Shown here in pieces: positions 41,582-55,500 of a DNA stretch of 64,000 bases; position 1 is the first letter of the stretch; every line of letters starts with the position of its first letter. The stretch is from Melitaea cinxia (Eukaryota > Arthropoda > Insecta > Lepidoptera > Nymphalidae). A model generated the notes under the pieces. The model worked only from the letters and a program-made list of their open reading frames with translations. It had not been told where the DNA came from and did no database searches. A program made the translations under genes and the position numbers. The stretch covers positions 18,765,289-18,829,288 of the forward strand of contig NC_059395.1 in the NCBI RefSeq assembly GCF_905220565.1, written 5' to 3'.

Positions 41582-44500
41582 ATGAATATAAGGAAAATCT
41601 TACCGCGAGTGTATGGACATCTTGTATCGAGTTTAAATACTGTATGTTCCTACTATATATTTCTTAGAACAGTAACGGATATTCTAAGATGTATTTATTA
41701 TCTTCGTATATTTTATAAAAAAACAAACTGCGATGTTTTAATACGATATGATTATAATATATTGATGATAAAGTGTAACATTTTAATAAACATATTTGAT
41801 ACCTTATGTAATTATGCAAATTACTTATATATATTTCTATATATTTTAAAATATTCTATTTACCTGAGCCTTTAAATTGTATTATTAAACTGATTTCCTT
41901 TCAGTCCACTCCATGTTGTGCCACAGTAAGGCTACAACATGGTAAGAGTGATGTCAATGAACATAGAGCTAAAGTTATGGCTCGAGGGCTGCCGGAGAAG
42001 AAACCACTACCTAAAGTTAAGAGTATAATACTGGTTGCATCTGGGAAAGGAGGTGTGGGGAAGACAACTACAGCTGGTTTGTTGTGTAACATATCATTAT
42101 TACATTAAGATAGAAGATATGATGTGATAGAGTAAAATTTTTTTATATATATATTTTTTTTTGTATAAAGGCTAAAAATATTATATCTTATCCAGTTGAT
42201 TTAAAAATAGATTTACCACAGTTTGTAAAGCTGACTAGCCATATTTGTAACTAGCCAGAAAAAATTAACTACTTACTGGTCCATTTCTTTATACAAACTT
42301 TATTTCATGGTTATGATTTTAAAAAAAGCAAAAATAGTGTCAGCTTATTTTTATTTTTTACCTTAAAATAGTGTGAAATGAAATTAAAAATGATTAATAA
42401 TTATTGAATATTATGTGTTAGATCTAATTCTATGCATGCTGCAACAAACAGCTAGTTTTGAAACATAACTTAGAATTATAAACTCTCCTTTCACCATTGT
42501 ACCTACTATTAAAAACGAAAACAAAATTTTAACAAGTCTACAACATACATGAAAAAATATATGCAATCAATTCCTTATCACATATTTAAAAGTTATGGTC
42601 TCAGTAATTAAGAGGTTAATTGGAGTAGACAATATGATAAATATAATAATTTATTATTGTCTGCTAATAACTATCTACTATTATTGTAAACTAAGAGATT
42701 CAAAAACTCATATTAAGTTGGATATAAAATATTTTTCTTTATAAAATAATCCAAATTTAATGTTGTTTCAGTGAATCTCGCATGTGCAATGAAAGTTATA
42801 GAACCTGATAAAGAGATAGGACTGCTGGATGCAGATGTGTTTGGGCCTTCGGTTCCTCTCATGATGAACATCAGCGGGGAGCCCATGCTGAATGATGATA
42901 ATCTCATTGAACCCCTTCTCAACTATGGTGTTAAATGGTATTTATTTTGAGTGTTAATGATTGTGAAACTAGTTAACTGTTTAAAGCTCTATTCACAATT
43001 GAAAATTTTACAAGGTTAATTTTGTGTGTTAAATTAATACTTCTTGAGATATTTAATTATTCAACAAACCGGTACAACAACATATAAATAGAATAATAAT
43101 TTAGTGGGAAGACAAAATTCTTTTTTTCATAAAATTATACAGACAAAGTGATATAAATATGTTGTCTATATACTGACTGTGTGGTTACTGCATTTTAGAA
43201 TATAGCCACCCCCTCTCTCCAAGTGGGTTTCGTAAGAGGCGAGGAGAGGTTTTACTACCACCTTGAAACTTATAAAGCCGACCGATGGCGGGATAACCAT
43301 CCAACTGCTGGCTATGAAATACACAGGCCGAAGACGGGCAGCACAGCAGCGTCTTCGGTGACAAAGCCAGTTCTATAGTCACCAACCTGTCTGCCCAGCG
43401 TGGTGACTATGGGGAAAACACATGAGATCGCACCATAATGTCTGGCGTGATCTTGTGGAGGCCTATATCCAGCAGTGGACTCCAATAGACTGAAGCGTGT
43501 GTGTGAGTGTATGTCTGTCTGTCTATATAGTGTTCTACTCATAATTGTAATAAGTCACGTTCCACATAGAAAATAAAATCCTAACCCATTTTTAAACTTG
43601 ACTTTGTTTAAATAGACAAGTTACTTTGATAGACTCTTTCTGGATGATATCTTTCATGAGCGCATAAGCATGGCTATAATTTCATCATTTTCATCATTAC
43701 AGCCTATACAGTCCACTGCTGGACATAGGCCTCCGCGAGTTTACGCCGAAAATAACGTGAACTCATATTGCTTTGGCTTATTGGCTATAATTTACAAATA
43801 AAAAATTCTCAAAAAAGAATGTGTTTCCATATGCGATTCTTTAATTATATGCAGCAGTTAATATTAATATTTCATTTTATCGATGTTTTTTAGAGCTAAG
43901 AAAAATCGGTTTTCCAGGAGTATTTTAGATATTGAGGTATTTAATTATCCAACAATAATTTTATCAATAAAAGAACATCTGATTAGCTTTTAGTATTAAA
44001 AAAGACTTTTTTAACTTACATTTGACGTAATATATATCTAGAACTGGCATTCTTGGATTTCAATATTAAAGTGGGGCACATTTAAAATTACGAATGATGA
44101 CATGATACATACAAAAGGAGTATTCTAAGAAAAATCCATAGCTAAACCTAACATGAATTTCAGTATGTCTATGGGACTACTGGTGTCTGGTGAAAACGCA
44201 GTGGTGTGGCGCGGGTTGATGGTGATGCAGGCTCTGGAGAGACTCACTCGACAAGTGGCCTGGGGGCCACTCGACTGCCTCATTGTGGACACACCCCCTG
44301 GCACCGGGGACACCCATTTGTCGCTTGCACAGAATCTACCGATTGATGGTGACTGTTTTGTTGTCTATTTGTGAGCAAAATATTTATTCAGAAAATTTAC
44401 TAATATCCTGTGAGCTCTGGTCACCTTACTCAACAGGAACACAATACTGCTCTTTTTTTTATGTCACTAAGTCGGCAAACAAGCGTACGGCTCACCTGAT

Positions 44501-45309
44501 GGTAAGCGATTACCGTAGCTTATAGACACCTGCAACACCAGAAGCATCGCAAGCGCGTTGCCGACTCAATCCCCAATCCCCCCAGGAGCTCTGGTCATCT
44601 TACTCACCAACAGGAACACAATAATGCTTGAAAACGGTATTATTTTGCTGTGATCTTCTTTAAGGTCGAGGTACTACCCCAGTCGGGCTGCTCCATATTT
44701 TGAGCAGGAAATTCCTGCTGTGCCCTACCTAACTCAGTTAAATTAATTAATTATTAAAATTATATGGTATATGATGGCTTTAATTTTGAAACAACGTCAA
44801 CATGATTGACGGTTAGTAAATTTTTTACTTATTTAGTGCGAATTATTCGCGCGGATATTGCTACTTATTTATATTTGGACCACATTTAAAAATTAAAATA
44901 TTACAGTTAAATTAATGTTTTAAAATTTCTTTCAGGAGCAATAGTTGTTACAACACCCCAATCTGCTGCTTTACAAGTTACTAAGCGAGGGGTTAACATG
45001 TTTGATAAACTCAAAGTACCCATAATTGGAATGGTCGAAAACATGTCACATGCAATCTGTCATAAGTGTGGAACGAAAAATTTCGTATTCGGCAATGAAA
45101 CCAAAACAGCAGCAGAACAGATGGGGCTCCAGATTATTGAGAGCTTCGAAGTTGACTCAAATATGTCCGAATGCATAAACAGCGGCAAACCAGCCATATA
45201 TGCACTGCCAGACAGCACTCATGCAGAAAAGTACAGACAGCTGGCAAATAAAGTGTTCAAATATATTTCCGATAAAGACAAATCAGAAGCTGAGGCGACC
45301 AAGCAGTAG
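41582..45309 (+). CDS. NUBPL: Iron-sulfur protein NUBPL (Ind1), complex I assembly factor
   Basis: NUBPL is a mitochondrial Mrp/NBP35-family P-loop NTPase that helps deliver Fe-S clusters to respiratory complex I. Five exons: 41582-41641, 41905-42076, 42772-42937, 44164-44348 and 44936-45309. All are GT/AG, giving 318 aa (human 319). The basic N-terminus (MNIRKILPRVYGHLVSSLNT) fits a presequence. Residues 67-74 are the deviant Walker A motif GKGGVGKT. LLDADVFGPSVP, GVKCMSMGLL and IVDTPPGTGDTHLS follow. The cluster-binding CxxC (CHKC) is at 236-239. All signature residues are present. Introns 3 and 4 have picked up SINE-like and family Q repeats. Confidence 0.97.
43173..43519 (+). mobile_element. 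GTGGCTA-hairpin SINE-like element, copy 4
   Basis: Starts CTGACTGTGTGGTTACTGCA. The hairpin is kept through G-U pairs (GTGGTTA/TAGCCAC). The 10-bp duplication TGTCTATATA flanks it (43163-43172, 43520-43529). It is in NUBPL intron 3. Confidence 0.85.
43565..43860. repeat. Unclassified repeat, copy lacking the TIR insertion
   Basis: Paralogue of the sequence flanking the TIR element at 36882-38355. It is itself interrupted at 43683-43781. Confidence 0.7.
43683..43781 (-). mobile_element. Tail-only insertion of the GTGGCTA-hairpin family
   Basis: In reverse it reads TTTTCGGCGTAAACTCGCGG then CCTATGTCCAGCAGTGGACT and a GATGATGAAA end. The 12-bp duplication TGGCTATAATTT flanks it (43671-43682, 43782-43793). 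It is a 5'-truncated retro-insertion. Confidence 0.85.
44405..44740 (-). repeat. Family Q repeat plus a partial second copy
   Basis: 44448-44740 matches 14190-14480 in reverse (GTCGGCAAACAAGCGTACGG, CTACCCCAGTCGGGCTGCTC). Just before it, 44405-44447 repeats the GAGCTCTGGTCA...AACAGGAACACAAT part. It is in NUBPL intron 4. Confidence 0.75.
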
Positions 45310-45371
45310 ACCTACATAAAATATTTACACGTAATTGTTGTATTTTGTTTATTATTCATAAATACTTTACA

Positions 45372-45377
45372 AATAAA
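45372..45377 (+). terminator. Candidate NUBPL poly(A) signal
   Basis: AATAAA 63 nt after the NUBPL stop codon. Confidence 0.6.
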
Positions 45378-46554
45378 TCTGTTATAAAAAGATGTTGTTT
45401 TACTTACAAAATTATATATTACATGGCAAAATGCGACTATCCCGAGCCTTGTACTGAAATAGGTTACGAAAAAAAGAAATAAAAATATGATGTCATATTT
45501 ATTTAGAGCATATTTCACTTATGATTCTGACTATTCTTTATGAGCGAACCTTAAAAATAAATAAAAAAAAAAATACTATAAAAATATTTGTCTTTTTAAA
45601 TATAATTTTGTAATAATGAAGTTCTGCAAGGAAGAAAGGAGCACTAAAATATGAATTACTGTTCACTTGTGTTACAAGCACAACTGGACAGACTTGACAA
45701 AACAGCAAATAGAGCTAAATTAAGATATAAAATATACTTTTATATTGTAATAAAGTTATTTTTAATATACAAGTGATCAGTCAATAAGTACAAATATTAT
45801 ATTTACATATTTGTTAGATAATTTGTTAATTCGGAATGAAATTTCTATATTTGACGCTACATAGATAGCGGACTTGTCACTCTTTTCAAGCAATTTGAAC
45901 GTTCATTTATTTTATCATTGGACAGATTGCTATAAAAATAAAGTAATATGAATTTTAACAACCAAATACAGACTAGGCATTGAACATAAAACAATACAGC
46001 TTTAAGAATAATTGTGCACATTTTGTAAATTTAAGATACAATCGTCAATACATTATAGCTACTATTAAAAATACATAGAAATGACATTAAAAATTATGTG
46101 AATATTTATTTCATAAAATTGAATAATATTTCGTGTTTGTATTCTATACAATATCAAAGAATTTAATTAGCTTATACTGCAATTTATCTAAAGTAGAAAT
46201 TTATAATATTTGCAGGAGATTATAAAATACTTCATAAATTTTATATAAAAAAAAAAAATGATTAAAGGAATATTTAAGAAAGTCGCGATTTGTAAAAGAT
46301 ATAAAAATGTACGATCATGTCCAATTAATGTTTTTGCTACTCAAAATGAAAGGTTATTAAATTCACAAAGAGGATACACACAATAGTCGTATATTTTTTT
46401 AAATCAACAAAAACAATATTAAACGTTTTTTCGTCAACGTTGATTGAAATAGCGGACACATGGAACTCGCTTATTTACAGACAAACACCGCACCGTCAAC
46501 AATCTTAATAGGATAATATCAAGAGTCTGTTTACGGACTAGGTCCGGGTCACTT
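45378..46554. other. Gap between convergent NUBPL and SURF4, with probable 3' UTRs
   Basis: AT-rich with no open frame of note and no recurring repeat. It probably contains the SURF4 3' UTR. Confidence 0.5.
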
Positions 46555-49500
46555 CTACCACTTTTTCTTGTGTTCGTCCATACTGACGCCACCGGGCCCG
46601 AGGTACACGATCATCAGGAGACCGCCGATCACCGACAGTGTCTGAAAAAACAATAAAATTATTTGATATTCACACCTTTACTAACATTGCTTAAAAGGTT
46701 AATATATACTGAAGTTTATACGGAGACGACAGTTTTGACAAAAAAAAAAAAAATATATATATCTCAACAAAATTACAAAACAAAAATTTACATTAGACTT
46801 CAAAAGCACGGTTGAAGAGTCATTTCACAAATTGAAATTGAATTAATTACGCTTAATGTATGTAATGTAGCAGATTCTAAAGAAAAATCTATTCTATAAT
46901 AGAATCGGTAAAAAACTCAGATATTAACAAGAAAACAACAATCAACATCACCAGTATCAATATATTTAATTTTTTTTTTTTTAGTTCTTTGCCATGTTAT
47001 GCTCGGCGTTAATTTTAATAACAAGACTTTGTTAATAAATAATACCTATTTGTTGACAAGATGCTAGTTGACAAGGCCAGTACCTTTCAAGAAAAACAAC
47101 TTTTCTCCCCTTCTTCCTTTCCCCTCATTCTCATAAAAGAAGTTTTCGACCGTGACATCAACAGCAAAATGATCTAACAGGTAACATACCAGCCTAGCAC
47201 GACAGCACTCTTCTTGTGAGTTGAATATGTAAAAGATACAATAATTTGCTAATGTACCTGGAAAAAGTCGTACTTCAAGAAATCCCTGAGTGGTTTGTAG
47301 GAAGGCACTAGCCACCAGGCGTTGTGGTACAGGTTGAGAACTGTTAACACTAGCACAAGCATCAGAGCTGACAGCTTCGTACGGTAGCCGACCGTCACCA
47401 GGACCATCAGAATACTTCCAAGGAGGTCTTGAACGATCTGCAAGAAGGAAAAAGAAATAATGAGCTGTTGTTAAGTTTTTTATTTTAAAGTAACTTATCG
47501 TTTTCTAATACTGATAATATTTACGCGAATTCCACTCGTTATAATGAAACAATTTTTGGTTACGGGAAGGTGTAAAGTACCCGAAACGTTGGACGTTTAA
47601 AACTTAATAAACCGCGATAAAATCCGAAAAATGTTGTTTCATTATAATTAAAGTAACTCTTATTATTCAGTTGAATATAAAATAATTTCCTTTATATTTG
47701 ATATAAACATTGGCAAATATTATTTATATAAATATAACCCAAAAAGCATTAACTTTGCTTTTAATTGTCGTCCGTAACAGTTAAATGCCTTATCTAATAT
47801 ATAAAATTCTCGTGTCAGTTTTCGTTGCCATACTCCTCCGAAACGGCTTGACCGATTTTGATGAAATTTTTTGTGCTTATCCGGTATCTATGAGAATCGG
47901 CCAACATCTATTTTTCATCCCAACATTAAAAAATACATACAACCCTAAATTTTCAACCCTCTACCATCAACCCCTATTTTTAATAGCGTTTAGCGGCAAG
48001 ACAACGTTTGTCGGGTCAGCTAGTAAATAATAAATCTGTGTGGTTTTTGCTGTTAATACACGTTGCTGCTGAATTACATATTGACCTAATATATTTTGTT
48101 TTCATCAATTATCATAATTAATAAAATTTAAGTATTTAATATGTATAAAAAATAAATATATTAAATGTTGTAATGGTCAAAATAACTTTTTCTCTTTACA
48201 TTCTTCAAAGTGAATTAACATGGTTACCTAAAACTGAAGCAGTAGCAATAAACCCCTAATAATTTAACAGGTATCGAAAGTCGAAACGACGGAAGTAAAC
48301 CTGTGAAGCCACGTGTTACTGTATTTGGAGTGTTCTTAATTACATCATTGTTTGAAACTAGCACACATGGGACGTACCAATGTCTAATAATCCAACATTC
48401 ATTAACTTGTTTCACTTCAATTTTTTAATTATAAAATTGAAAACTATAGCTTTTTGTTGTTAGTGTTTTGTCAAAGTTTATGTTCAAAGTACCTGGGTAT
48501 TTTTAGTAAATCGTATTTTTTGGAAATCATATTAAAATGCGAATTACATATTTATAAAATATGAATAATATTTTTTTACCGACAGTACCAAAAAATATAA
48601 ATATAAAAAATCAAAAGTAAAAAAATAATTAAAAAATAATAATGATAAAATATGAATAATATTTTTCGATTTTACCGACATAATAATAAAAAATAAGAAC
48701 TGGCTATTTAAATAAGTTAGAAATAACGAGTGCAATTAGAAAAAAAAAAAAAATAATCGATCTGGAAATTTGAGGATTTGAACCGTGGTCTTTTCGGTGG
48801 ATCGCGACCGGCATATTTCCCACCTGAGCTATTACAATTGAGGGGTGCCAAACCATAACGTTATAAGCGCCAGAAAATGAAATTTTCAGGAGACACAAAA
48901 AACATTTCTAACAGAAAAATAAAAAGCAAGGTAATTATTCAAAAATGTACTATCAAACTATCATTTAAAATCAACAATTTAACACAAAGTTTTTGCTCTG
49001 CCAAAATACAGAAATATTATTTTTTTTTGTAATAAAAAAAAATAATGGCACAAAACGTTTTATGTGCCATCATTTAAGCAAGCCATAATGTTGTAACTGT
49101 CATATTACTTGCACATGACTCGACACTTTCTTGTCTTTATTTTAAAAGATTTTCATAAAACAATTTGCTTTCGCCGGCTAAATACGGCAACATGGCATTA
49201 ATGTCTTTCTTTTTCTCTGCAGATAAGGGTACAGATGTCTCGACCATGTCAACTTGTAGGTTCTCAAAATCAGCCTTAGCAATTCCAGGTTTAAGCACTG
49301 GAGTTGATATCCATGGAGCAAATTCGCCGTAACTTTTCTTTGTAAGAATTACACCAAAATCTTCAGATGTCAGGCGAATCATTGTTGCTGAAGATATCTG
49401 TAGATTTTTGGTTTTAATCATATTTTTAGCCAGATTCATCCAATTAAAAAAGGTTTTATTATCCACAACCGAGAAGGGTTTTTTTTCCCGCATTTGCAAT

Positions 49501-52500
49501 AAGCTCAATCAGATCTTTTGGAGTGGCTTTGCACGCTTTTTCGCTTTTTCAATGATCGCAAAATCTCGATCGCAATCAAGAAATGTATGACCCTTCACAG
49601 GAAACTTATGAGTAATTTCCGAAAAGAAACCTTTTGCCATTAAAACGAGGAACATAACAAGTAGAGCTTGGTTCTTATTTTGTCCACCACAGTTATCTGA
49701 CCACAAAATTAACTTCTTTTTATCTGTAGTGTATCCTATTTCACTGTTAGTAAAAAACTTGTAAAGACAAGAAGCGACCTCGTTGGAACCCCTTTGCCCA
49801 ACAGTTTCATTCCAGAGAAACATGATGCCCTTTCCTTCGTCCTCCAAATGAATTCCCATATTGATAAACGCAAGCTGACGACTGTAATACATCTGTGTAT
49901 GAGTTAATGTTGGGAGGTACATCTGTTGCTGGAGATCAAACTGAACCACTCGAACATCTGAATTAGGACATCTAGAGTCCGTTCCATCTTTATTCATGAG
50001 TTTTCTGGTAATCTCAGCTTGCTTGTGATGAAAGTCCAATTTTTGCTTAGCAATTTCTTTTATTTCTTCAGTTGGAGCAGTATCTATTTCGATTTTAGAA
50101 GAGTCACACGAACGTATTTTCTCGACGTTGACGCACTTTCTTCGTTCGACATTTTGAATGAACTGATATTTGCAGCTTATTTGGCACTTAAAACGTTATG
50201 ACATGCTGTTTAACAAGATTTAGGCTAGATGGCATTAGTAGTCCTTCAACTTTACTGTGCAAGTAAACGCCGGCACATACAACGATTTACTGCAATAAAA
50301 TGTGTTTGAGTTAGTTTGGCACTTAAAACGTTATGGTTTGGCACCCCTCAATTATAATGACAATTGCGAAATTAACCGTCGTATTCTAACAATATTGTAA
50401 CATTTTTTAAAAATGAATCCTAGCTAGATTTAGTTATCTTCCCCGAAATCCCCTGCATAAAAATTTCATAAAAATCGTTGGAGCCGTTTCGAGATTCAGA
50501 TTTTATATATATACAAGAATTGCTCATTTAATAGTATAAGATAGGGTATTTGCGTTAACAAAATAGAACCTTAGACTTGACCAATTAAATGATAGTAGTA
50601 GTTGAAGTAAGCCAGTTGGGCAGGCGTTCTAATTTATTGAGATTGAATTTTCCCAAGGATACTAAAAAACAGCTGAGTGACAGATGGAGATGAGTCATTG
50701 TTTTATTAATATGGATAAGTTTATACGTTATTTTAGAAGATAAATTTAAATGAGTTCACGGTAAATTATTTGATCGACGTATAATGTATTCAAATTAAGA
50801 TATAAATAGACTTAATATTGCCCATTGGAGTGATTTAACCCATATTCCACTAGAATGAACTCATTATTGTAAGAGTACACGAGTACATGTTTATTATTTG
50901 TGATTTATCACAAAATAAGTAAATTAACATTAGAAACTCAAAATACTTTAAATTATATTCAAATATCTATATACATAAATTAATTATACTAAATAGAATC
51001 ATTAGTATACTACTACTATTTAGAGAAGTGCTAATGGCTCAAAAATCATTATTCTCCTCTTTTACCACATCAGCATAAGCTGCCACATAAGCAGAATAAT
51101 TACTAACTACATAGTCAGTAAGGGTCTCACTATCCTCAAGGCTACATAATAATTGTAAAGTGCCCAAGGCCACCAGTAGATTTAGGATGCCCCAGAGAAT
51201 TTGTATACTTATTAACTATAGACTATGTGCAATTGTTCCTAATTTGACTTGTGATATCTGTCAAATAGTTTAAAATTTTTTGCTATTATATGAATCGTAG
51301 TTCATTATGGAGCTGGTTTTTTATTTAGTTTAAGTACTATAAAATATACATATATACATTAAAATCGAATCTATGAGATCTTTCGATAGTAATTTGTAAT
51401 TGACATGTAGCCAGTAAACAAAGAGAGCGCAGTACACACTGTTGTCCAGGCTTTAAAATGTATTCAAATTAGGATCATGTATAAAATGATTGACAAGAGA
51501 TATATAGATAAATCTGAGCTAAGCCCCACTACATTATAACAAATTAGTGACATACCTGGAGGAAGGACACCTCAAACCGAAGCAGAGTGATGAACATGAA
51601 GGCAAGCAGGATGCGACCAGCGAGTTGCAGGTAGGTCTTAGGCTTGTTCTCTCCCAGAGACGGCACTCCAGCGAAAAGGCTGCGGCCCTCCGCCCGCGCC
51701 TCTGCTAATACCAGCAGTAACGCTCCAATCAGAGCCAAGTTACGTAGAAGGAACTGCATGTCCCATAGTATGCTGTACGCGAACGTCTGGAAAGTTGGAT
51801 TTACTATCTAAAAAACATCTGTCAAGTCAGCATTATAATAATTAATTTAGTAAAATCCAGTCTTATTCGAATATCGACATTGTAAAATCAAACTTAATTC
51901 TACCATGTTAACTACCAATTGAAACGGAAATTTAATAATTAACGTAAAGTAATTTATGTTATAAAAAGTTTAACATCGAAAAGAGATAAAATGAAATATC
52001 TCTTTAATTGTAAATTATGATAATCTCGAAACTACCTCTTAAGTATTTTTTATATTTAACTTTATCAATAGAGAATTGTAAGTTGTTAGATAAAAACAAT
52101 ACGTGCTACCATTTACATGTGGTTTTATGTAAGGAGTTATCAGAACAGATATGTGATAAAATAGTTATTTCAAAATTACTCGTTTTATATACTAAATTCG
52201 CCTCTTTAAATGGTATTTTCGTACCCTATTGTGATCAAAATCAAATTTGGATGTGCATGTTTCGTTATATTAGGAGTAGTCTGACTGTCTGTGTGATAAT
52301 TACGAGACGATAAAAAAAAAACAAAGACTAACAAACCTATTCGACTAATGGCGCAGGCAATACAACATTAAGGTCAAATCAAAATATCGTTCAAAGACGT
52401 GTCAACCTTATGCGCATTTGGCTAAGTTTGTAATATTTACTTATTTAAGAAATCAAATAATTGAATGATAGTTTGCCAAGTCTGAACAATACAATGTAAA

Positions 52501-55500
52501 TAGCTTTTATTTGAAACAAATAAGTACTACGTACACATGTACACATGTTTACAGCTTTGTAATTTAGTTGTTAATTACAACTTGCAATAAATATTATATA
52601 ATTATATATATATTTATAAAAATGTATTCGTTTTTTATTTGTAATTATGACTTGCAGCGCCATTTTATGTCCACATGTTTGTTTTTTTATCGTAAGCAAA
52701 GATGGATATAATTTTAAAAATAGATTTTTGTCATAGAAGAATATACTTTTCCTCAGAAAAAGTTAATTATTGTTAATGCTAATATTGCATTAAATTTCTA
52801 GTTCCTTTAGTCTTTATCTCCACATAAATTTAAATTACAGTCAAGGAAAAAAAGAAGTATCGTGTATACCGTATATCGTGTATATTTGGCAATAAAAAGT
52901 ATGCTATTTTTTTTTATAAATACTTGAAACATTTTACCTGTAAAACTACAATGAAGAAGAGAACTCCGCAAGCGATGTCGACCTTTAACCTTCCAAGTAC
53001 CATGACACAGCCACCCAGCTGCCCCACTAAGTTAATTATCTAAAAAAAAAAAAAACAATGTAACCTTAAAAAATACAAATAAAATCATGTTGAAGAGAGA
53101 GTAGGTTTAAAAAAAAAGAAACGAAACCAAATAATAAAATTGGTTGTCTGTAAAGCGGATATACGGACGACAGTTTAACGTGACAACGTCATAACAAAAC
53201 ATTTCCTCGGACGCATAGGCCAATCGAGTGGAAGAGAGATAGATGCGGCGCAAGCATACAATGAGCGTAACGGGACAATTAGTCATCCTTTTACGTGCAT
53301 GCAGCCGGCGTTCATAGATTTATTACAAATTGTCACATCAAAATCTTATTGTAATCAAAGATTTATTATTGTAATCTTTGATTGTGATTGCGGCTCTTTT
53401 TTGACTGGCACAAAAGTAACCCTGTTCTATCCTATCAACGTATTCTCTTATTTATAAAAATGTATAAATTTGATTTTGAATATTCTTAAAGATCAATCAC
53501 TAAATTGTATTAACAAAAGTTAATATTAAGCAATTATTTGTAATACCTATTTACATTTTCATACCAAATCTTATAAACGCAGCTTTCCATTTACATAACA
53601 AGAAGTTTGTGGAATACTTAATACATACAAGTGATACAAGCAGTATTATGCAAGAAGTCATCAAAAAATAACATGTTTTTTACCGGTTGTCAACTTGCGA
53701 CCGCCGCGCCGCGCGCCTCGCCAGCGGTCAAGGATAAATAAATTCAATAAAGTGCGTACGATTCACGACTTTTTGGACGTTAATTACCTTTATGCATAAT
53801 GTTGATAATTTAATTCCAAGTTAAAAAAAAGGTGAAAAGGTAGTTAATAAGTTCGTGATTTCATTTAGAATATTATTACGAAACACAAGCTAAGTAATAA
53901 TGAAATATATTTTATGTTTACACCATCTTTAAGACAAATGTTTAATGAGTTTAATAGATATTATTTTATTTACAAGAATGGTCCCCGCATGCATGTTAGT
54001 TAATACACTCAGCGGCACGGAATCTTGGCCAAACTCATAACATGCGATAACAAATTTTTAAGTGTGTCTAACTTTTTTCTCATTGTATAAGTGGGTCGAA
54101 ATAATGTTTACGTTATTCCTAAGAGGATAATAAACTGAGTTTAAGTGCATTTTGGTTTGGATTCTGAAGTTTAGTTGAATCGTGTCATTTATCCGACGAA
54201 CTCTACGTTTTGAATTGTGTTGTGGAATTTCCAAGTGTTAAGTTGTCGAAGTTCTTTGGTTTTATTGTGATAAATAAACATCTAAAGGCGCCTAAGAATC
54301 CATAAAAATGCCTTTGTCACCAAGTCAGATAGCACAAGCAGTGGCATTACCCGAACAAGGGATAACCCACCGTGAAGTGGCTACTATCCTTAATGTACCG
54401 CGTTCTTCGATGCAATATGTACTAAAATGCTAGCAAGAGACTAGCCTCTGCACACGCAGACCAGGTAGTGGTGGTTTACGTTGCACGTCAGCTCATGACG
54501 ACCGCTTTATTGTGTTAGATTTTAAGAAATCGCTTTCTTACTGCTGTCGAGATCCAGCAGCGGCTTCAAATCTCCAGGAACGTAAATGTTAGTGAGCGTA
54601 CGGTGAGAAGATGTATAGAGGAAGTTAATTTAAGGGCAAGAAAACTAGCCCTTGGCCCACAGCTTCTCCCACAGCATAGAGCACCTCGACTTCAATTTGC
54701 CCGCGAACATGCTACGGTCTCATGAACAAAGGGCAAGGGTTTTGTTAACGGATGAGTGCAGGATCGCTTTAAATGCATCTGATGGTCAACAACGTGTGTG
54801 GAGAAGGAAAGGTGAACGATATCTGGCGATTAGTACCACTCCAACAGTGAGTTTTGGTGGAGGCTCTATAATGGTATGGGGTGGCGTTAGTTTTGATGCA
54901 TGTACAGAATTGGTCATCGTCAATAACGCTCTAACTACAACACGATACGTCAAGGATATCCTTCAAGAACATGTTTTACCCTTTGGAGGGTTTATTGGAT
55001 ATGACCAATTCATTTGAATGCATGATAATGCACATCCTCACGTCGCTCATATCGTAAATGAGTACCTTCAAGAGGTTGGTATTCAAAAATTGCAGTGGCC
55101 AGCTCGCAGCCCCGACTTAAATCCAATAGAGCATATTTAGGATAAGCTAAAAAGGACAATTAAAACAGCATCGAACCCACCACAAACTCTTAACCAGCTT
55201 CAAGATGCTGCATTGATTGCCTGGCGCGACTTGTCGCAAGTGGACATCAAAAATGTCATCCAAAGCATGACAGACCGAATGCAGGCGGTCATAAAGGCTA
55301 GAGAAGAAAACACGCGATATTAAAAAACTCACCAAAGATCAAACAGTTCAAACCGTTTTTAATTACTAGTGCTCAAAACTGCAGTGTTTAATTTAGTGTA
55401 AATGTGATTTTGCGCTTAAACTTCATTATAAACTTAAAAAAACATTATTTATGTTTAATTACGTATTAAAGACGTTAATTGGATGAACAACGATCAAAAT

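Noticed and set aside
41510..41875. 121-aa plus-strand frame starting upstream of NUBPL
   Set aside because: It reads through the NUBPL exon 1 donor in a different frame and is AT-rich intron translation.
52017..52313. 98-aa plus-strand frame in SURF4 intron 3
   Set aside because: It has no domain, signal or neighbour support; AT-rich chance frame.
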